NCBI RefSeq assembly: GCF_003240585.1
Contig: NZ_PCDP01000039.1
Location: 1-64,000, forward strand
Source: Arminella tubonensis
GTDB taxonomy: Bacteria > Pseudomonadota > Alphaproteobacteria > Rhizobiales > Rhizobiaceae
Length of the DNA stretch: 64,000 nt
Direction of reading: 5' to 3'
The position numbers and the translations under genes are program-made. A model generated the notes under the pieces. That model worked only from the letters and a program-made list of their open reading frames with translations. It was not told the DNA's origin and did no database searches. Shown in pieces: positions 44,096-52,629 of this stretch (its first letter is position 1; each line of letters begins with the position of its first letter).

Positions 44096-45102
44096 TGGAG
44101 GCCACCCTCGCCTTTCCGCTGCTGGCGGGCCTCGTTGCGATTGCGCTGTTCTTCGATTTTCTGAACGGGCTTCACGATGCGGCCAACTCCATCGCGACAA
44201 TCGTCTCGACCCGGGTTCTTCGTCCGCAATATGCGGTTCTCTGGGCTGCCTTCTTCAATTTCATCGCGTTTCTGTTCTTTGGGCTACACGTCGCCGAAAC
44301 ACTCGGAACCGGGATCATCAATTCGGCGATCGTAACCCCTCAGGTCGTGTTCGCTGCGTTGATGGGGGCGATCGTCTGGAATATTGTCACCTGGGTGTTC
44401 GGTATCCCGTCCAGTTCATCGCACGCGCTCATCGGCGGATTGGTCGGCGCCGGGCTTGCCAAGACCGGCTTCAGCGCCATCGTCTGGTCCGGCCTGCTGA
44501 AGACGGTCGGAGCGATTGTGATGTCGCCGCTGCTGGGTTTCATCCTCGCCCTTTTCCTTGTGTTGCTGGTATCCTGGATCTTCGTGCGTCAGACGCCTTT
44601 TGCCGTCGACAGCACGTTCCGCATCCTGCAATTCGTCTCGGCCTCGCTATACTCTCTGGGTCACGGCGGCAACGACGCCCAAAAGACAATGGGCATCATC
44701 GCTGTCCTTCTCTATTCGCAGGGCAGGATCGGCCCCGAATTCCACGTTCCTCTGTGGGTGGTGTTGTCCTGCCAGTCCGCGATGGCGCTCGGAACCCTGT
44801 TCGGCGGCTGGCGGATCGTCCACACGATGGGATCGAAGATCACCCGGCTGAACCCGATGCAGGGCTTTTGCGCGGAGACAGGCGGAGCCCTGACGCTGTT
44901 TGCGGCAACCTGGCTCGGCATCCCCGTCTCGACCACCCACACCATTACCGGAGCGATAATCGGCGTCGGCGCCGCGCGCCGCGTTTCCGCGGTAAGGTGG
45001 GGCCTTGCCGGCAACATCGTCATAGCCTGGATCGTCACCCTACCGGCAGCGGCAGTGGTTTCCGCCCTGGTCTATTTTGCAGTGGGCCTTTTTGCCCACT
45101 AA
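44095..45102 (+). CDS. pit: Low-affinity inorganic phosphate permease (PiT family)
   Basis: A 335-aa membrane protein with about ten spans. The duplicated PiT signature is visible: NGLHDAANSIATIVSTRVL near residue 23, GIPSSSSHALIGGLVGAGL, GGNDAQKTMGIIAVLLY and GIPVSTTHTITGAIIGVGAA. It is a H+/metal-phosphate symporter. In Sinorhizobium the orfA-pit operon is repressed by PhoB under phosphate starvation; I did not identify a Pho box here. Confidence 0.93.
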   Translation: MEATLAFPLLAGLVAIALFFDFLNGLHDAANSIATIVSTRVLRPQYAVLWAAFFNFIAFLFFGLHVAETLGTGIINSAIVTPQVVFAALMGAIVWNIVTWVFGIPSSSSHALIGGLVGAGLAKTGFSAIVWSGLLKTVGAIVMSPLLGFILALFLVLLVSWIFVRQTPFAVDSTFRILQFVSASLYSLGHGGNDAQKTMGIIAVLLYSQGRIGPEFHVPLWVVLSCQSAMALGTLFGGWRIVHTMGSKITRLNPMQGFCAETGGALTLFAATWLGIPVSTTHTITGAIIGVGAARRVSAVRWGLAGNIVIAWIVTLPAAAVVSALVYFAVGLFAH

Positions 45103-45107
45103 ACGCC

Positions 45108-45851
45108 TTATGTTTCCTTGCCCCGCGGTGTTATTTCATCCTCGCCTATCGAGGCGAAGACGGCGCTTGCGTCGCTGACGATTGCGACATGGGCGTAGGC
45201 GGCGCGGCCCGCCCCTTCGCCATCGGCGCGCATGATCGCGGTCACGATGCCGGCATGTTCGTCATAGGATTTTGCAAGGCGTCCGGGCAGCCTGAACTGG
45301 GCGCGCCGGAATGGCGCAAGCCGTGCGCGGGTCTGCGTTACGAGATCGCAAATATGGTCGTTGTGGGCGCCGCGATAGAGCCGGGTGTGGAATTCCATGT
45401 TGTATGCGGCATAGTTTTCTTCGTCGCCGGAATGCACCAGCTTCATCGAGGCTCGATGGCCGTTTTCCAGCGCGCGGCGCTCCTCGATCGTCATCCGCTC
45501 GGCGCAAAGCCGGGCGCAGATACCCTCAAGCTCTGCCATGGCCTCGAACATCGAAGAGAGATATTTGCCCGTCACATTGGTGACGACAGCGCTACGGTTC
45601 GGTTCGCGCCCGACCAACCCCATGGTGCAGAGCTGGCGGAGCGCTTCCCGCACGGGTGTTCTCGAAACCTCGAAGCGGACAGCGAGCGAGAGCTCGTCGA
45701 GGCGCTCGCCCGGCTGCATCTCTCCGGTAACGATAAGATCCGCGACCGCTCGTACGACCTGCTCGACGGTCGTTCCAGCCCGGATGATCTGTTTTCGCCT
45801 GACGTGTTTCACGCTCGAATCTAACGCTCTTATTATTGCATACACATGCAT
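45108..45851 (-). CDS. GntR-family (FCD) regulator, probable controller of the biuret operon
   Basis: A 247-aa protein. HTH at about 28-90 (VADLIVTGEMQPGERLDELS, then EVSRTPVREALRQLCTMGLV) and an FCD effector domain (SSMFEAMAELEGICARLCAE, EFHTRLYRGAHNDHI, DEHAGIVTAIMRADGEGA) with the Asp/His metal-site positions. It is divergent from the BMP transporter-biuH operon, and its upstream region carries ATTGCATACAC, repeated in front of the operon, plus two perfect palindromes. It most likely senses a ureide or pathway intermediate. Confidence 0.85.
   Translation of the reverse strand: MHVYAIIRALDSSVKHVRRKQIIRAGTTVEQVVRAVADLIVTGEMQPGERLDELSLAVRFEVSRTPVREALRQLCTMGLVGREPNRSAVVTNVTGKYLSSMFEAMAELEGICARLCAERMTIEERRALENGHRASMKLVHSGDEENYAAYNMEFHTRLYRGAHNDHICDLVTQTRARLAPFRRAQFRLPGRLAKSYDEHAGIVTAIMRADGEGAGRAAYAHVAIVSDASAVFASIGEDEITPRGKET
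45835..45845. promoter_or_regulatory. ATTGCATACAC repeat near the GntR start
   Basis: ATTGCATACAC here, just upstream of the GntR start codon, is repeated exactly at 46087-46097 ahead of the operon. It also continues into ATGCATG. TGCATACA-type half-sites suit FCD-GntR regulators, so this may be the autoregulatory site. Confidence 0.45.
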
Positions 45852-46004
45852 GCGGACATCGAAGATGTCAAATTCACGTCAGTAGAGACGATTTCTGCCT
45901 TCGAAGCCGCCAATTCAACCTCCTCGCCCAAAATTCAGATCGCGACATAGTGGCATAACTGCACATTATTTATTTGCTGCTTCTATTTTCAGCATTCTGG
46001 CCGA

Positions 46005-46022
46005 AAAAGTGCATGCACTTTT
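46005..46022. promoter_or_regulatory. Perfect 18-base palindrome upstream of the biuret operon
   Basis: AAAAGTGCATGCACTTTT reads identically on both strands. It contains TGCATGCA, related to the TGCATACA repeats at 45838 and 46090. It lies 124 bases before the first operon gene, in the gap to the GntR regulator, so it is a strong operator candidate. Confidence 0.65.
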
Positions 46023-46033
46023 GCCGCCTAGCG

Positions 46034-46047
46034 AGTGATATATCACT
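46034..46047. promoter_or_regulatory. Second palindrome, 14 bases
   Basis: AGTGATATATCACT is a perfect palindrome whose centre lies 27 bases from that of the 18-base one. It may be a second site for another regulator, for example nitrogen control, or part of the promoter; the sequence alone does not say which. Confidence 0.45.
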
Positions 46048-46086
46048 AACTCTTTTATTCTCAGAGGCTTAAGAACTGGCACGGTC

Positions 46087-46097
46087 ATTGCATACAC
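46087..46097. promoter_or_regulatory. ATTGCATACAC repeat ahead of the BMP-biuH operon
   Basis: Exact copy of the 11-mer at 45835-45845, in the same orientation, 49 bases before the first operon gene. Probable GntR half-site or promoter-overlapping operator. Confidence 0.45.
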
Positions 46098-46145
46098 TTT
46101 CTTGTAGGATTTCAAACCGGCTATCGCCACCTGAGGAGCATTCCG

Positions 46146-47273
46146 ATGACCAAACTCCTTTCTATGACCCGCCGCTCTTTTCTGCAGACCTCTGCCGCTG
46201 GCGCTGCTGCAGGGCTCGCGCCCTCTTTCCTCTCTACGGGCGCATTTGCGCAGTCAGCGTTGACCGTCGGTTTCATCTATGTCGGCCCCAAGGACGACTA
46301 CGGTTATAACCAGTCGCATGCCGAGGGCGCGGCGGTCGTCAAGGCGATGGCGGGCGTTACCGTCGTTGAGGAGGAGAAGGTCCCGGAAACTGTCGACGTT
46401 CAGAAGACCATGGAATCCATGATCAATCTCGACGGCGCCACGCTGATCTTCCCGACATCCTTCGGCTACTTCGACCCCCATATGCTGGCGATGGCCGCCA
46501 AATATCCCGACATCCAGTTCCGCCACTGCGGCGGCCTCTGGCAGAAGGACAAGAACCCGATGAATACCGGCTCCTATTTCGGCTACATCGGACAAGGACA
46601 ATATCTGAACGGCGTCACTGCAGGCTATGCGAGCAAGAGCAAGAAGATCGGCTTCATTGCAGCCAAGCCCATTCCGCAGGTGCTGCAGAACATCAATTCC
46701 TTCCTGCTGGGCGCCAGCTCCGTCGACCCCGCCATCACATGCCAGGTGATCTTCACCGGCGAGTGGTCACTAGCCGTCAAGGAGGCGGAGGCCACCAACG
46801 CGCTGATCGATCAGGGCGCCGACGTCATTACCTGCCATGTCGACAGCCCGAAGGTCGTGGTCGAGACAGCCGCCGGACGCGGCGCCTTCATCTGCGGCTA
46901 CCATGCCAATCAGAGCCCGCTTGCTCCGGAAAAATACCTGACCGGCGCCGAATGGGCGTGGGGCAACGTCTATTCGAACTTCATCAAACAGGCGCAAGCC
47001 GGCGAAAAGCTTCCGAATTTCGTGCGCGGCGGCCTTAAGGACGGCTTCGTCAAGATGAGCCCGCTCGGTCCTGGTGTCTCAGCGGAGGCGGCCAAGAAAT
47101 TCGAGGCGACCAAGGCCGAGATGATGGCCGGCAGCTTCTCCGTCTTCAAAGGACCGATGAAGGACAACAAGGGCAAGCAGATCGTCGATGCGGGCAAGAG
47201 CTACGCCGAAGATGCGATCGAGCTGGAGAGCATGGATTATCTCGTCGAGGGTGTTGTCGGTTCGACGGCTTGA
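46146..47273 (+). CDS. BMP-family ABC substrate-binding protein with Tat-type signal
   Basis: ATG 46146 follows GAGGAG. The 375-aa protein opens with a twin-arginine signal (MTRRSFLQTSAAGAAAGLAP, cleavage near AFAQ), so it is exported folded. The mature part has the BMP/PnrA pattern TVGFIYVGPKDDYGYNQSHA, FPTSFGYFDPHMLAMAAKYP, YFGYIGQGQYLNGVTAGYAS and IDQGADVITCHVDSPKVVVE. Characterised BMP proteins bind nucleosides, but here the gene heads an operon with biuret and allophanate hydrolases, so a ureide is the likelier ligand. The usual lipoprotein Cys is absent. Confidence 0.9.
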   Translation: MTKLLSMTRRSFLQTSAAGAAAGLAPSFLSTGAFAQSALTVGFIYVGPKDDYGYNQSHAEGAAVVKAMAGVTVVEEEKVPETVDVQKTMESMINLDGATLIFPTSFGYFDPHMLAMAAKYPDIQFRHCGGLWQKDKNPMNTGSYFGYIGQGQYLNGVTAGYASKSKKIGFIAAKPIPQVLQNINSFLLGASSVDPAITCQVIFTGEWSLAVKEAEATNALIDQGADVITCHVDSPKVVVETAAGRGAFICGYHANQSPLAPEKYLTGAEWAWGNVYSNFIKQAQAGEKLPNFVRGGLKDGFVKMSPLGPGVSAEAAKKFEATKAEMMAGSFSVFKGPMKDNKGKQIVDAGKSYAEDAIELESMDYLVEGVVGSTA

Positions 47274-47291
47274 ACAAGCGGGGAGAGCGTC

Positions 47292-48428
47292 ATGACGATC
47301 GAGGCAGACAATTCCGCAGTATCGGCGATAGGCGAAACCAACTGGCAGACATCACTGCGACCGACGCTGGAGTGGGCGGCGCGGCGGGCGGAACCGGTTG
47401 CTATCGGTCTTGGTGCAATCCTGGTCGGACTGGCGCTCTTTTCCCTCTTCATCCTGGCGGTCGGCAAGTCCCCGGCCGACCTCTTCCGGTTCATGTACCA
47501 AGGTGGGTTCGGTAGCTGGTTCTCCATTCAGAACAGCCTCAGCCGGGCCGCGCCACTCCTGTTGACGGCGCTCTGCGTCGCCTTACCGGCACGCCTCGGC
47601 CTGGTGGTCATCGGCGGCGAAGGCGCCGTCGTGCTTGGCGGCGTGGCGGCGGCGGCAATCGCGTTGCCACTGGTGAACGGGGCGCCCCCTCTCCTGATGC
47701 TTCTCGCAATGGCGATCACTTCCATGGTTGTGGGCGCCGCTTGGATCGGCTTTGTCGGCTTCCTCCGGCATTATCGCGGCGTCAACGAAACCATTGCCTC
47801 GCTGCTAATGGCCTACATTGCCATCGCATTGATGAACCAGTTCATCGAAGGCGCGCTCCGTGACCCGGCAAGTCTCAACAAGCCCTCGACAATGCCGCTT
47901 CCCGCTGCGGACAGGCTGGGTAACATTCCGGGCATGGACGTGCACTGGGGCCTCGTCATCGGCATCGTCGCGTGCATTCTCTCCTGGGTCCTGATCGAGA
48001 TCACCAGCTATGGCTTTGCTGCCCGCATCGCCGGCGGCAATGTCCGCGCCGCACAAATCCAGGGCCTCCCGGTTGGTCGACTGATCGTCGGATTCACCGG
48101 CATCGCCGGAAGCTTCGCAGGCCTTGCGGGCATGATCGAAGTGGCGGCAGTCCAGGGGAGCGCCAATGCCTCGCTCGCCGCCGGCTATGGCTACACCGGC
48201 ATCCTCGTTGCCTTCCTCGCTCGCCACAATCCGCTGGCGATCATTCCCGTCGCCATTCTGCTCGGCGGCATCAACGCCTCCGGCGGTCTCATCCAGCGCC
48301 GCATGGGACTGCCCGACGCCACCGTGCTCGTGCTGCAGGGTACGCTCTTCGTGATCATCCTGTTTTCGGAAACGTTCTACGGCCGCTTCAAGATATTCAA
48401 TCCCGATCTTTGGAAGAGGAGCGCCTGA
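47292..48428 (+). CDS. BMP-type ABC permease 1 (RbsC-like)
   Basis: A 378-aa membrane protein of the branched-chain/ribose permease superfamily, with an N-terminal cytoplasmic tail of about 35 residues and about nine spans. Typical segments: RAAPLLLTALCVALPARLGL, VVIGGEGAVVLGGVAAAAIA, RHYRGVNETIASLLMAYIA and GYGYTGILVAFLARHNPLAI. It pairs with the next gene; the stop overlaps that start by one base. Confidence 0.88.
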   Translation: MTIEADNSAVSAIGETNWQTSLRPTLEWAARRAEPVAIGLGAILVGLALFSLFILAVGKSPADLFRFMYQGGFGSWFSIQNSLSRAAPLLLTALCVALPARLGLVVIGGEGAVVLGGVAAAAIALPLVNGAPPLLMLLAMAITSMVVGAAWIGFVGFLRHYRGVNETIASLLMAYIAIALMNQFIEGALRDPASLNKPSTMPLPAADRLGNIPGMDVHWGLVIGIVACILSWVLIEITSYGFAARIAGGNVRAAQIQGLPVGRLIVGFTGIAGSFAGLAGMIEVAAVQGSANASLAAGYGYTGILVAFLARHNPLAIIPVAILLGGINASGGLIQRRMGLPDATVLVLQGTLFVIILFSETFYGRFKIFNPDLWKRSA

Positions 48429-49354
48429 TGGAATCGACAGCAATAGGCCTCTGGGGCGTGCCGCTTGCCATTCTCGCCGGCGCTATCAGGGTCTCCACCC
48501 CCTTCATCTTCGTCAGTCTGGGCGAAACCATCACCGAACGCTCGGGCCGCATCAATCTCGGTCTCGAGGGGACCCTCGTCTTCGGCGCGATGACCGCTTA
48601 TGCGGTCGCGGTCATGACCGGTTCGCCCTGGCTCGGCGTGCTTGCCGCTATGGCGACTGGCGCGGTATTCGGCACCATTCACGGCTGGATCTGCAAGTGG
48701 CCGAAGGTCAACGACATCGCGATCGGTATCGCCATGATGCAGTTTGGCCTTGGGCTGGCATTCTTCCTCGGCAAGGCCTTCATCAAGCCGGCAGCACCTC
48801 ATCTTCCGTCCATCCCGTTCGGCGCATGGTCCAGCTACCCGCAGATACAGGCAGCGCTGAACATCAACGTCCTCTTCATCATCGGTGCTGTGCTGGCAGT
48901 CCTGCTTTGGTGGGCTTTCCGCAACACCAGAATGGGGCTGATCCTGCGCGTCGTCGGCGACAGCACGGATGCTGCCCGTGCCATAGGTATCAACCCGGAT
49001 CGGATCAGGCTGCTGGCGACCGCGGTCGGCGGATCGCTTGCGGCGGTCGGCGGAGCCTATCTCTCACTTTATTATCCCGGCTCCTGGAATGAGGGCATCT
49101 CCTCCGGCCAGGGGCTGATGGCGGTGGCGCTTGTCATATTCGCGCGCTGGAACCCGATCGGCTGCTTTCTCGCCGCCTTGCTGTTCGGCGGCGCCGGCGC
49201 CCTTGGCCCGGCCCTGCAATCGGTAGGCGTCTCGGAAGGCTACTACCTGTTTTACGCTGCACCTTACGTGATGACGCTCGTCATCATGATCATCACCTCA
49301 TCGCCGACGCGCTCGCTTTCCGGCGCGCCGGGCGCACTTTCGATCACCAAATAG
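48428..49354 (+). CDS. BMP-type ABC permease 2
   Basis: A 308-aa partner permease beginning in TGATG. Seen: FVSLGETITERSGRINLGLE followed by GTLVFGAMTAYAVAV, GIAMMQFGLGLAFFLGKAF, and ALVIFARWNPIGCFLAALLF. The ERSGRxNLGLEG segment is a hallmark of these second permeases. A much longer reading of the frame from 47972 overlaps the first permease and is spurious. Confidence 0.88.
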   Translation: MESTAIGLWGVPLAILAGAIRVSTPFIFVSLGETITERSGRINLGLEGTLVFGAMTAYAVAVMTGSPWLGVLAAMATGAVFGTIHGWICKWPKVNDIAIGIAMMQFGLGLAFFLGKAFIKPAAPHLPSIPFGAWSSYPQIQAALNINVLFIIGAVLAVLLWWAFRNTRMGLILRVVGDSTDAARAIGINPDRIRLLATAVGGSLAAVGGAYLSLYYPGSWNEGISSGQGLMAVALVIFARWNPIGCFLAALLFGGAGALGPALQSVGVSEGYYLFYAAPYVMTLVIMIITSSPTRSLSGAPGALSITK

Positions 49355-49366
49355 GAGATGGACTCC

Positions 49367-50068
49367 ATGGATGCGATGGCAACCACCAAGAGACATTATA
49401 TCACCGCCGACCCCTATCCATGGCCCTATAATGGCGACCTCCGGCCGGACAACACGGCGCTGATTGTCATCGACATGCAAACCGATTTCTGCGGCCCCGG
49501 CGGATACGTGGATCACATGGGCTACGATCTGTCGCTGGTGCGTGCGCCGATCGAACCGATCAGGTCGGTGCTCGCGGCGATGCGTGCCAAGGGCTATCAC
49601 ATCATCCACACACGGGAAGGCCATCGCCCTGATCTGGCCGACCTGCCGGCGAACAAGCACTGGCGTTCGCAGCGGATCAATGCCGGCATCGGCGATCCCG
49701 GCCCATGCGGCCGCATCCTGATACGTGGAGAGCCCGGCTGGGACATCATCGACGAACTGAAGCCGCTGGAGGGCGAGACGATCATCGACAAGCCCGGCAA
49801 GGGTTCCTTCTGTGCGACGGATCTCGAGTTGATCCTCAACCAGAAGCGTATCGAGAATATCATTTTGACCGGCATCACGACGGACGTCTGCGTCCATACC
49901 ACCATGCGCGAGGCCAACGATCGTGGCTTCGAATGCCTGCTGCTTGAGGATTGCTGCGGCGCGACCGATTACGGCAACCATTTGGCCGCCATCAAGATGG
50001 TGAAGATGCAGGGCGGCGTCTTCGGCTCCGTTTCGAACTCGACCTCGCTCGTGGGCCAATTGCCATGA
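49367..50068 (+). CDS. biuH: Biuret hydrolase (isochorismatase-like Cys hydrolase)
   Basis: Hydrolyses biuret to allophanate and ammonia. ATG 49367 (9 bases after GGAG) gives 233 aa and places the triad at D36 (VIDMQTDFCG), K142 (IIDKPGKGSFCATD) and C175 (TGITTDVCVHTT), the same numbers as in the structurally characterised Rhizobium leguminosarum bv. viciae BiuH. DPYPWPYNG at the N-terminus and LEDCCGATDYGNHLAAIKMV also match that enzyme as I remember it. ATG 49358 would sit directly on the ribosome site. It is fourth in the operon between transporter genes, and its product is the substrate of atzF downstream. Confidence 0.92.
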   Translation: MDAMATTKRHYITADPYPWPYNGDLRPDNTALIVIDMQTDFCGPGGYVDHMGYDLSLVRAPIEPIRSVLAAMRAKGYHIIHTREGHRPDLADLPANKHWRSQRINAGIGDPGPCGRILIRGEPGWDIIDELKPLEGETIIDKPGKGSFCATDLELILNQKRIENIILTGITTDVCVHTTMREANDRGFECLLLEDCCGATDYGNHLAAIKMVKMQGGVFGSVSNSTSLVGQLP

Positions 50069-51615
50069 TGCTGGTCACCGACACACCCCTGCCCCAGCCG
50101 GGCGCTGCCGTCGGCGTCCAGACGCTCGACATGACCATGAAGTTCGGCAGCTTCACCGCACTCGATCATGTCTCGATCAATATTCCCGCCGGCTCGTTTC
50201 ATGCGCTTCTGGGAGAAAACGGCGCCGGAAAGTCGACGCTGGTCAAATGCATCATGGGTTTCTATCACCAGACCTCCGGGTCGCTCTCGGTCGACGGTCG
50301 CGAGGTGTCCATCGCCTCGCCGAAGGACGCAGCCACCTATGGCCTGGGGATGGTCTATCAGCAATTCACCCTTGTGCCGTCGTTGACCGGCGCGGAGAAC
50401 TTGGTCATCAGCCGAACGGAAGTGCCGGCCGTGATCAACTGGGCAAAGGAGCGCAAGGCGCTTGCCGCCTTCATGGAGCGCATGCCCTTCCAGATTCCGC
50501 TCGACCGCCCGGTCAGCCATCTTGCGGCCGGCGAAAAACAGAAGCTGGAAATCGTCAAGCAGCTCTATCTCGGACGCAGCTTCCTGGTGCTCGACGAACC
50601 GACGTCGGTGCTGACGCCCGCCGAGGCCGACGAGATGCTGGGCCTGGTGCGCGGCATGACTGAGCGCGGCGAACTTACCGTCTTGATGATCTCGCACAAA
50701 TTCCACGAGGTGACCAAATTTGCCGATGCCGTGACCATCCTCAGACGTGGCAAGCTGGTCGGCGGCGGTAAGGTTGGCCAGCTTTCGACCAGCGAGATGG
50801 CGTCGATGATGATCGGCGATGTCAAACTTGCGGAGCTGGATACGAGGCTGCCGGTCGAGAGAGACGCCAAGCCGGTGCTCGCGCTTCGGCAGATCAAGGC
50901 GCCGGATCGCTCGGGCCTGAAAATGATCGATATCGAAGACCTGACGGTGCGGGCGGGAGAGATCGTCGGCATCGCCGGCATTTCCGGCAACGGCCAGAAG
51001 GAATTGATCGAGATTCTTGCCGGCCAGCGGCCTGCGAACTCGGGCACAATCAGCGTCAACGGCGCCGACTATCGCGCGACCCGCGAGGAGACAAGAAAGC
51101 ACCATGTCCGCTTCATCCCGGAAGAGCCGTTGCAGAATGCCTGCGCGCCCAAGATGACGGTGACGGAGAACCTCTCCTTCCGCACCTTCGATCTCAAGGA
51201 GAGCGGGGCCGACGCGATCTGGTTGAACATGGGGGGCATGCGCAAACGCGCCTCGGCTCTGATCGCGGATTTCAAGGTGAAGACTGCCTCGCCCTCCTCG
51301 CCGATCGCGGCGCTCTCCGGCGGCAACGTGCAACGTGCCGTACTCGCACGCGAACTGACCGGCGAGGTCGATCTGCTGATCGTCTCCAATCCCTGTTTCG
51401 GGCTCGATTTCTCGGCAGTGGCTGAAATCCGCGCACGGATCATGCGGGCCCGCAATGCCGGCGCCGCCGTCCTTCTTCTATCCGAGGACCTCGACGAACT
51501 GCTCGAAATGTCGGACCGGATCATGGTGATCTCGGAGGGCCGGCTCGTCTACGAAACGCCGGCACTTGCGGCCGATATAGCCGTCATCGGCGCGCATATG
51601 GCGGGGCATCACTGA
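50065..51615 (+). CDS. BMP-type ABC transporter ATPase (two nucleotide-binding domains)
   Basis: A 516-aa duplicated ATPase of the RbsA/BMP group. First domain (about 15-240): GENGAGKSTLVKCIMGFY, VYQQFTLVPSLT, the variant signature LAAGEKQKLEIVKQLYLG and FLVLDEPTSVLTPAEADE. Second domain (about 275-510): GISGNGQKELIEILAG in place of Walker A, LSGGNVQRAVLARELTG and a degenerate Walker B LLIVSNPCFGLD, as usual in this group. ATG 50065 overlaps the biuH stop. It powers the two permeases; its position after biuH ties uptake and hydrolysis together. Confidence 0.9.
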   Translation: MMLVTDTPLPQPGAAVGVQTLDMTMKFGSFTALDHVSINIPAGSFHALLGENGAGKSTLVKCIMGFYHQTSGSLSVDGREVSIASPKDAATYGLGMVYQQFTLVPSLTGAENLVISRTEVPAVINWAKERKALAAFMERMPFQIPLDRPVSHLAAGEKQKLEIVKQLYLGRSFLVLDEPTSVLTPAEADEMLGLVRGMTERGELTVLMISHKFHEVTKFADAVTILRRGKLVGGGKVGQLSTSEMASMMIGDVKLAELDTRLPVERDAKPVLALRQIKAPDRSGLKMIDIEDLTVRAGEIVGIAGISGNGQKELIEILAGQRPANSGTISVNGADYRATREETRKHHVRFIPEEPLQNACAPKMTVTENLSFRTFDLKESGADAIWLNMGGMRKRASALIADFKVKTASPSSPIAALSGGNVQRAVLARELTGEVDLLIVSNPCFGLDFSAVAEIRARIMRARNAGAAVLLLSEDLDELLEMSDRIMVISEGRLVYETPALAADIAVIGAHMAGHH

Positions 51616-52283
51616 TGGCGGAGATCAAGGCCCAACCCTTCGCATTTCCGCTGCGGCAAGACGCCATCGCGCTCATCGTCATCGACATGCAGCGCGATTT
51701 TGCCGAGCCCGGTGGCTTCGGGGCCAGCCTCGGCAACGACGTCAGCCGCATCACGCGCATCGTGCCGGAGGTGAAGCGGCTGCTCGACGGCTTTCGTGTC
51801 GCCGGATTGCCGGTCATCCACACGATGGAGTGCCACCGGCCCGATCTTTCCGACCTGCCGCCCGCCAAGCAAAACCGCGGCAGTCCGGCGCTGCGCATCG
51901 GCGACGTAGGGCCGATGGGTCGCGTGCTGATCGCGGGCGAACCGGGAACCGCGATCCTCCCGGAGCTTGCACCGATCGACGGCGAGGTCGTCATCGAGAA
52001 GCCCGGCAAGGGGGCATTCTACGCCACGCCGCTTAGCGATATACTGAAGAGCCACGGCATCACGCAGCTGGTATTTGCGGGCGTCACGACGGAAGTCTGC
52101 GTTCAGACGACCATGCGCGAGGCGAACGACCGGGGCTACGAATGCATCCTCGCAGAGGAAGCGACGGAGAGCTATTTCCCGGAGTTCAAAGAAGCCGCCA
52201 TCGCGATGATCCGCGCCCAGGGCGCGATCGTCGGCTGGACGGCACATATTGATGATATTTTGAAAGGAATGGACCGTGCCTGA
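51615..52283 (+). CDS. Second isochorismatase-like cysteine hydrolase; triuret hydrolase candidate
   Basis: A 222-aa paralogue of biuH with a complete triad: D24 (VIDMQRDFAEPGG), K129 (VIEKPGKGAFYATPL) and C162 (AGVTTEVCVQTTMREANDRG). It is clearly divergent from biuH: different N-terminus, MECHRPDLSDLPPAK loop and C-terminal TESYFPEFKEAAIAMIRAQG. A second amide hydrolase in a biuret operon is expected to act on a compound entering the pathway above or beside biuret. Triuret hydrolase (TrtA), a relative of BiuH that makes carboxybiuret, is the best candidate; ureidoacrylate or another carbamoyl amide is possible. It starts on the last base of the ATPase stop. Confidence 0.75.
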   Translation: MAEIKAQPFAFPLRQDAIALIVIDMQRDFAEPGGFGASLGNDVSRITRIVPEVKRLLDGFRVAGLPVIHTMECHRPDLSDLPPAKQNRGSPALRIGDVGPMGRVLIAGEPGTAILPELAPIDGEVVIEKPGKGAFYATPLSDILKSHGITQLVFAGVTTEVCVQTTMREANDRGYECILAEEATESYFPEFKEAAIAMIRAQGAIVGWTAHIDDILKGMDRA

Positions 52284-52629
52284 GACGACACGCGAACATC
52301 TGACCGCCGAGGGGTGGCGCCACCTCGAATTTGGGTCCTTCCGGCCGGGCGTGACAATCCACTGGATCCGCCAATTCGAAGGTGACCAGCCAGGTGTGGC
52401 GCTATTGAAATACGACGCTGGCGCTTCGGTCCCTCTTCATCTGCACCAGGGACTTGAGACCATCCTCGTCCTTGACGGCACGCAATCGGACGAGACGGGC
52501 GATTACGGCAAAGGCAGCTATCTGGTGAACGCGCCGGGCACCGAACATTCCGTCTGGAGCGACACCGGCTGCGTAGTACTCATCCAATGGGACAGGCCGG
52601 TGAAGATCCTCGAAGAGGAAGCAGCATGA
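52276..52629 (+). CDS. Small cupin-domain protein (ChrR-like)
   Basis: GTG 52276 behind AAGGA overlaps the hydrolase stop by 8 bases. The 117-aa protein is a single cupin barrel with metal-ligand positions in VPLHLHQGLETILVLDG (His, His, Glu) and the last His in NAPGTEHSVWSD. This pattern is like the ChrR/anti-ECFsigma cupins and small dioxygenase-like cupins. Locked between two pathway enzymes, it is probably part of the pathway, for example in a decarboxylation, isomerisation or binding step, but no function is established. Confidence 0.75.
   Translation: MPETTREHLTAEGWRHLEFGSFRPGVTIHWIRQFEGDQPGVALLKYDAGASVPLHLHQGLETILVLDGTQSDETGDYGKGSYLVNAPGTEHSVWSDTGCVVLIQWDRPVKILEEEAA

Noticed and set aside
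46146..47273. Interpretation of the BMP protein as a nucleoside-uptake component
   Set aside because: Possible from the family alone, but no nucleoside phosphorylase, hydrolase or deaminase is in the operon, whereas biuH and atzF are.
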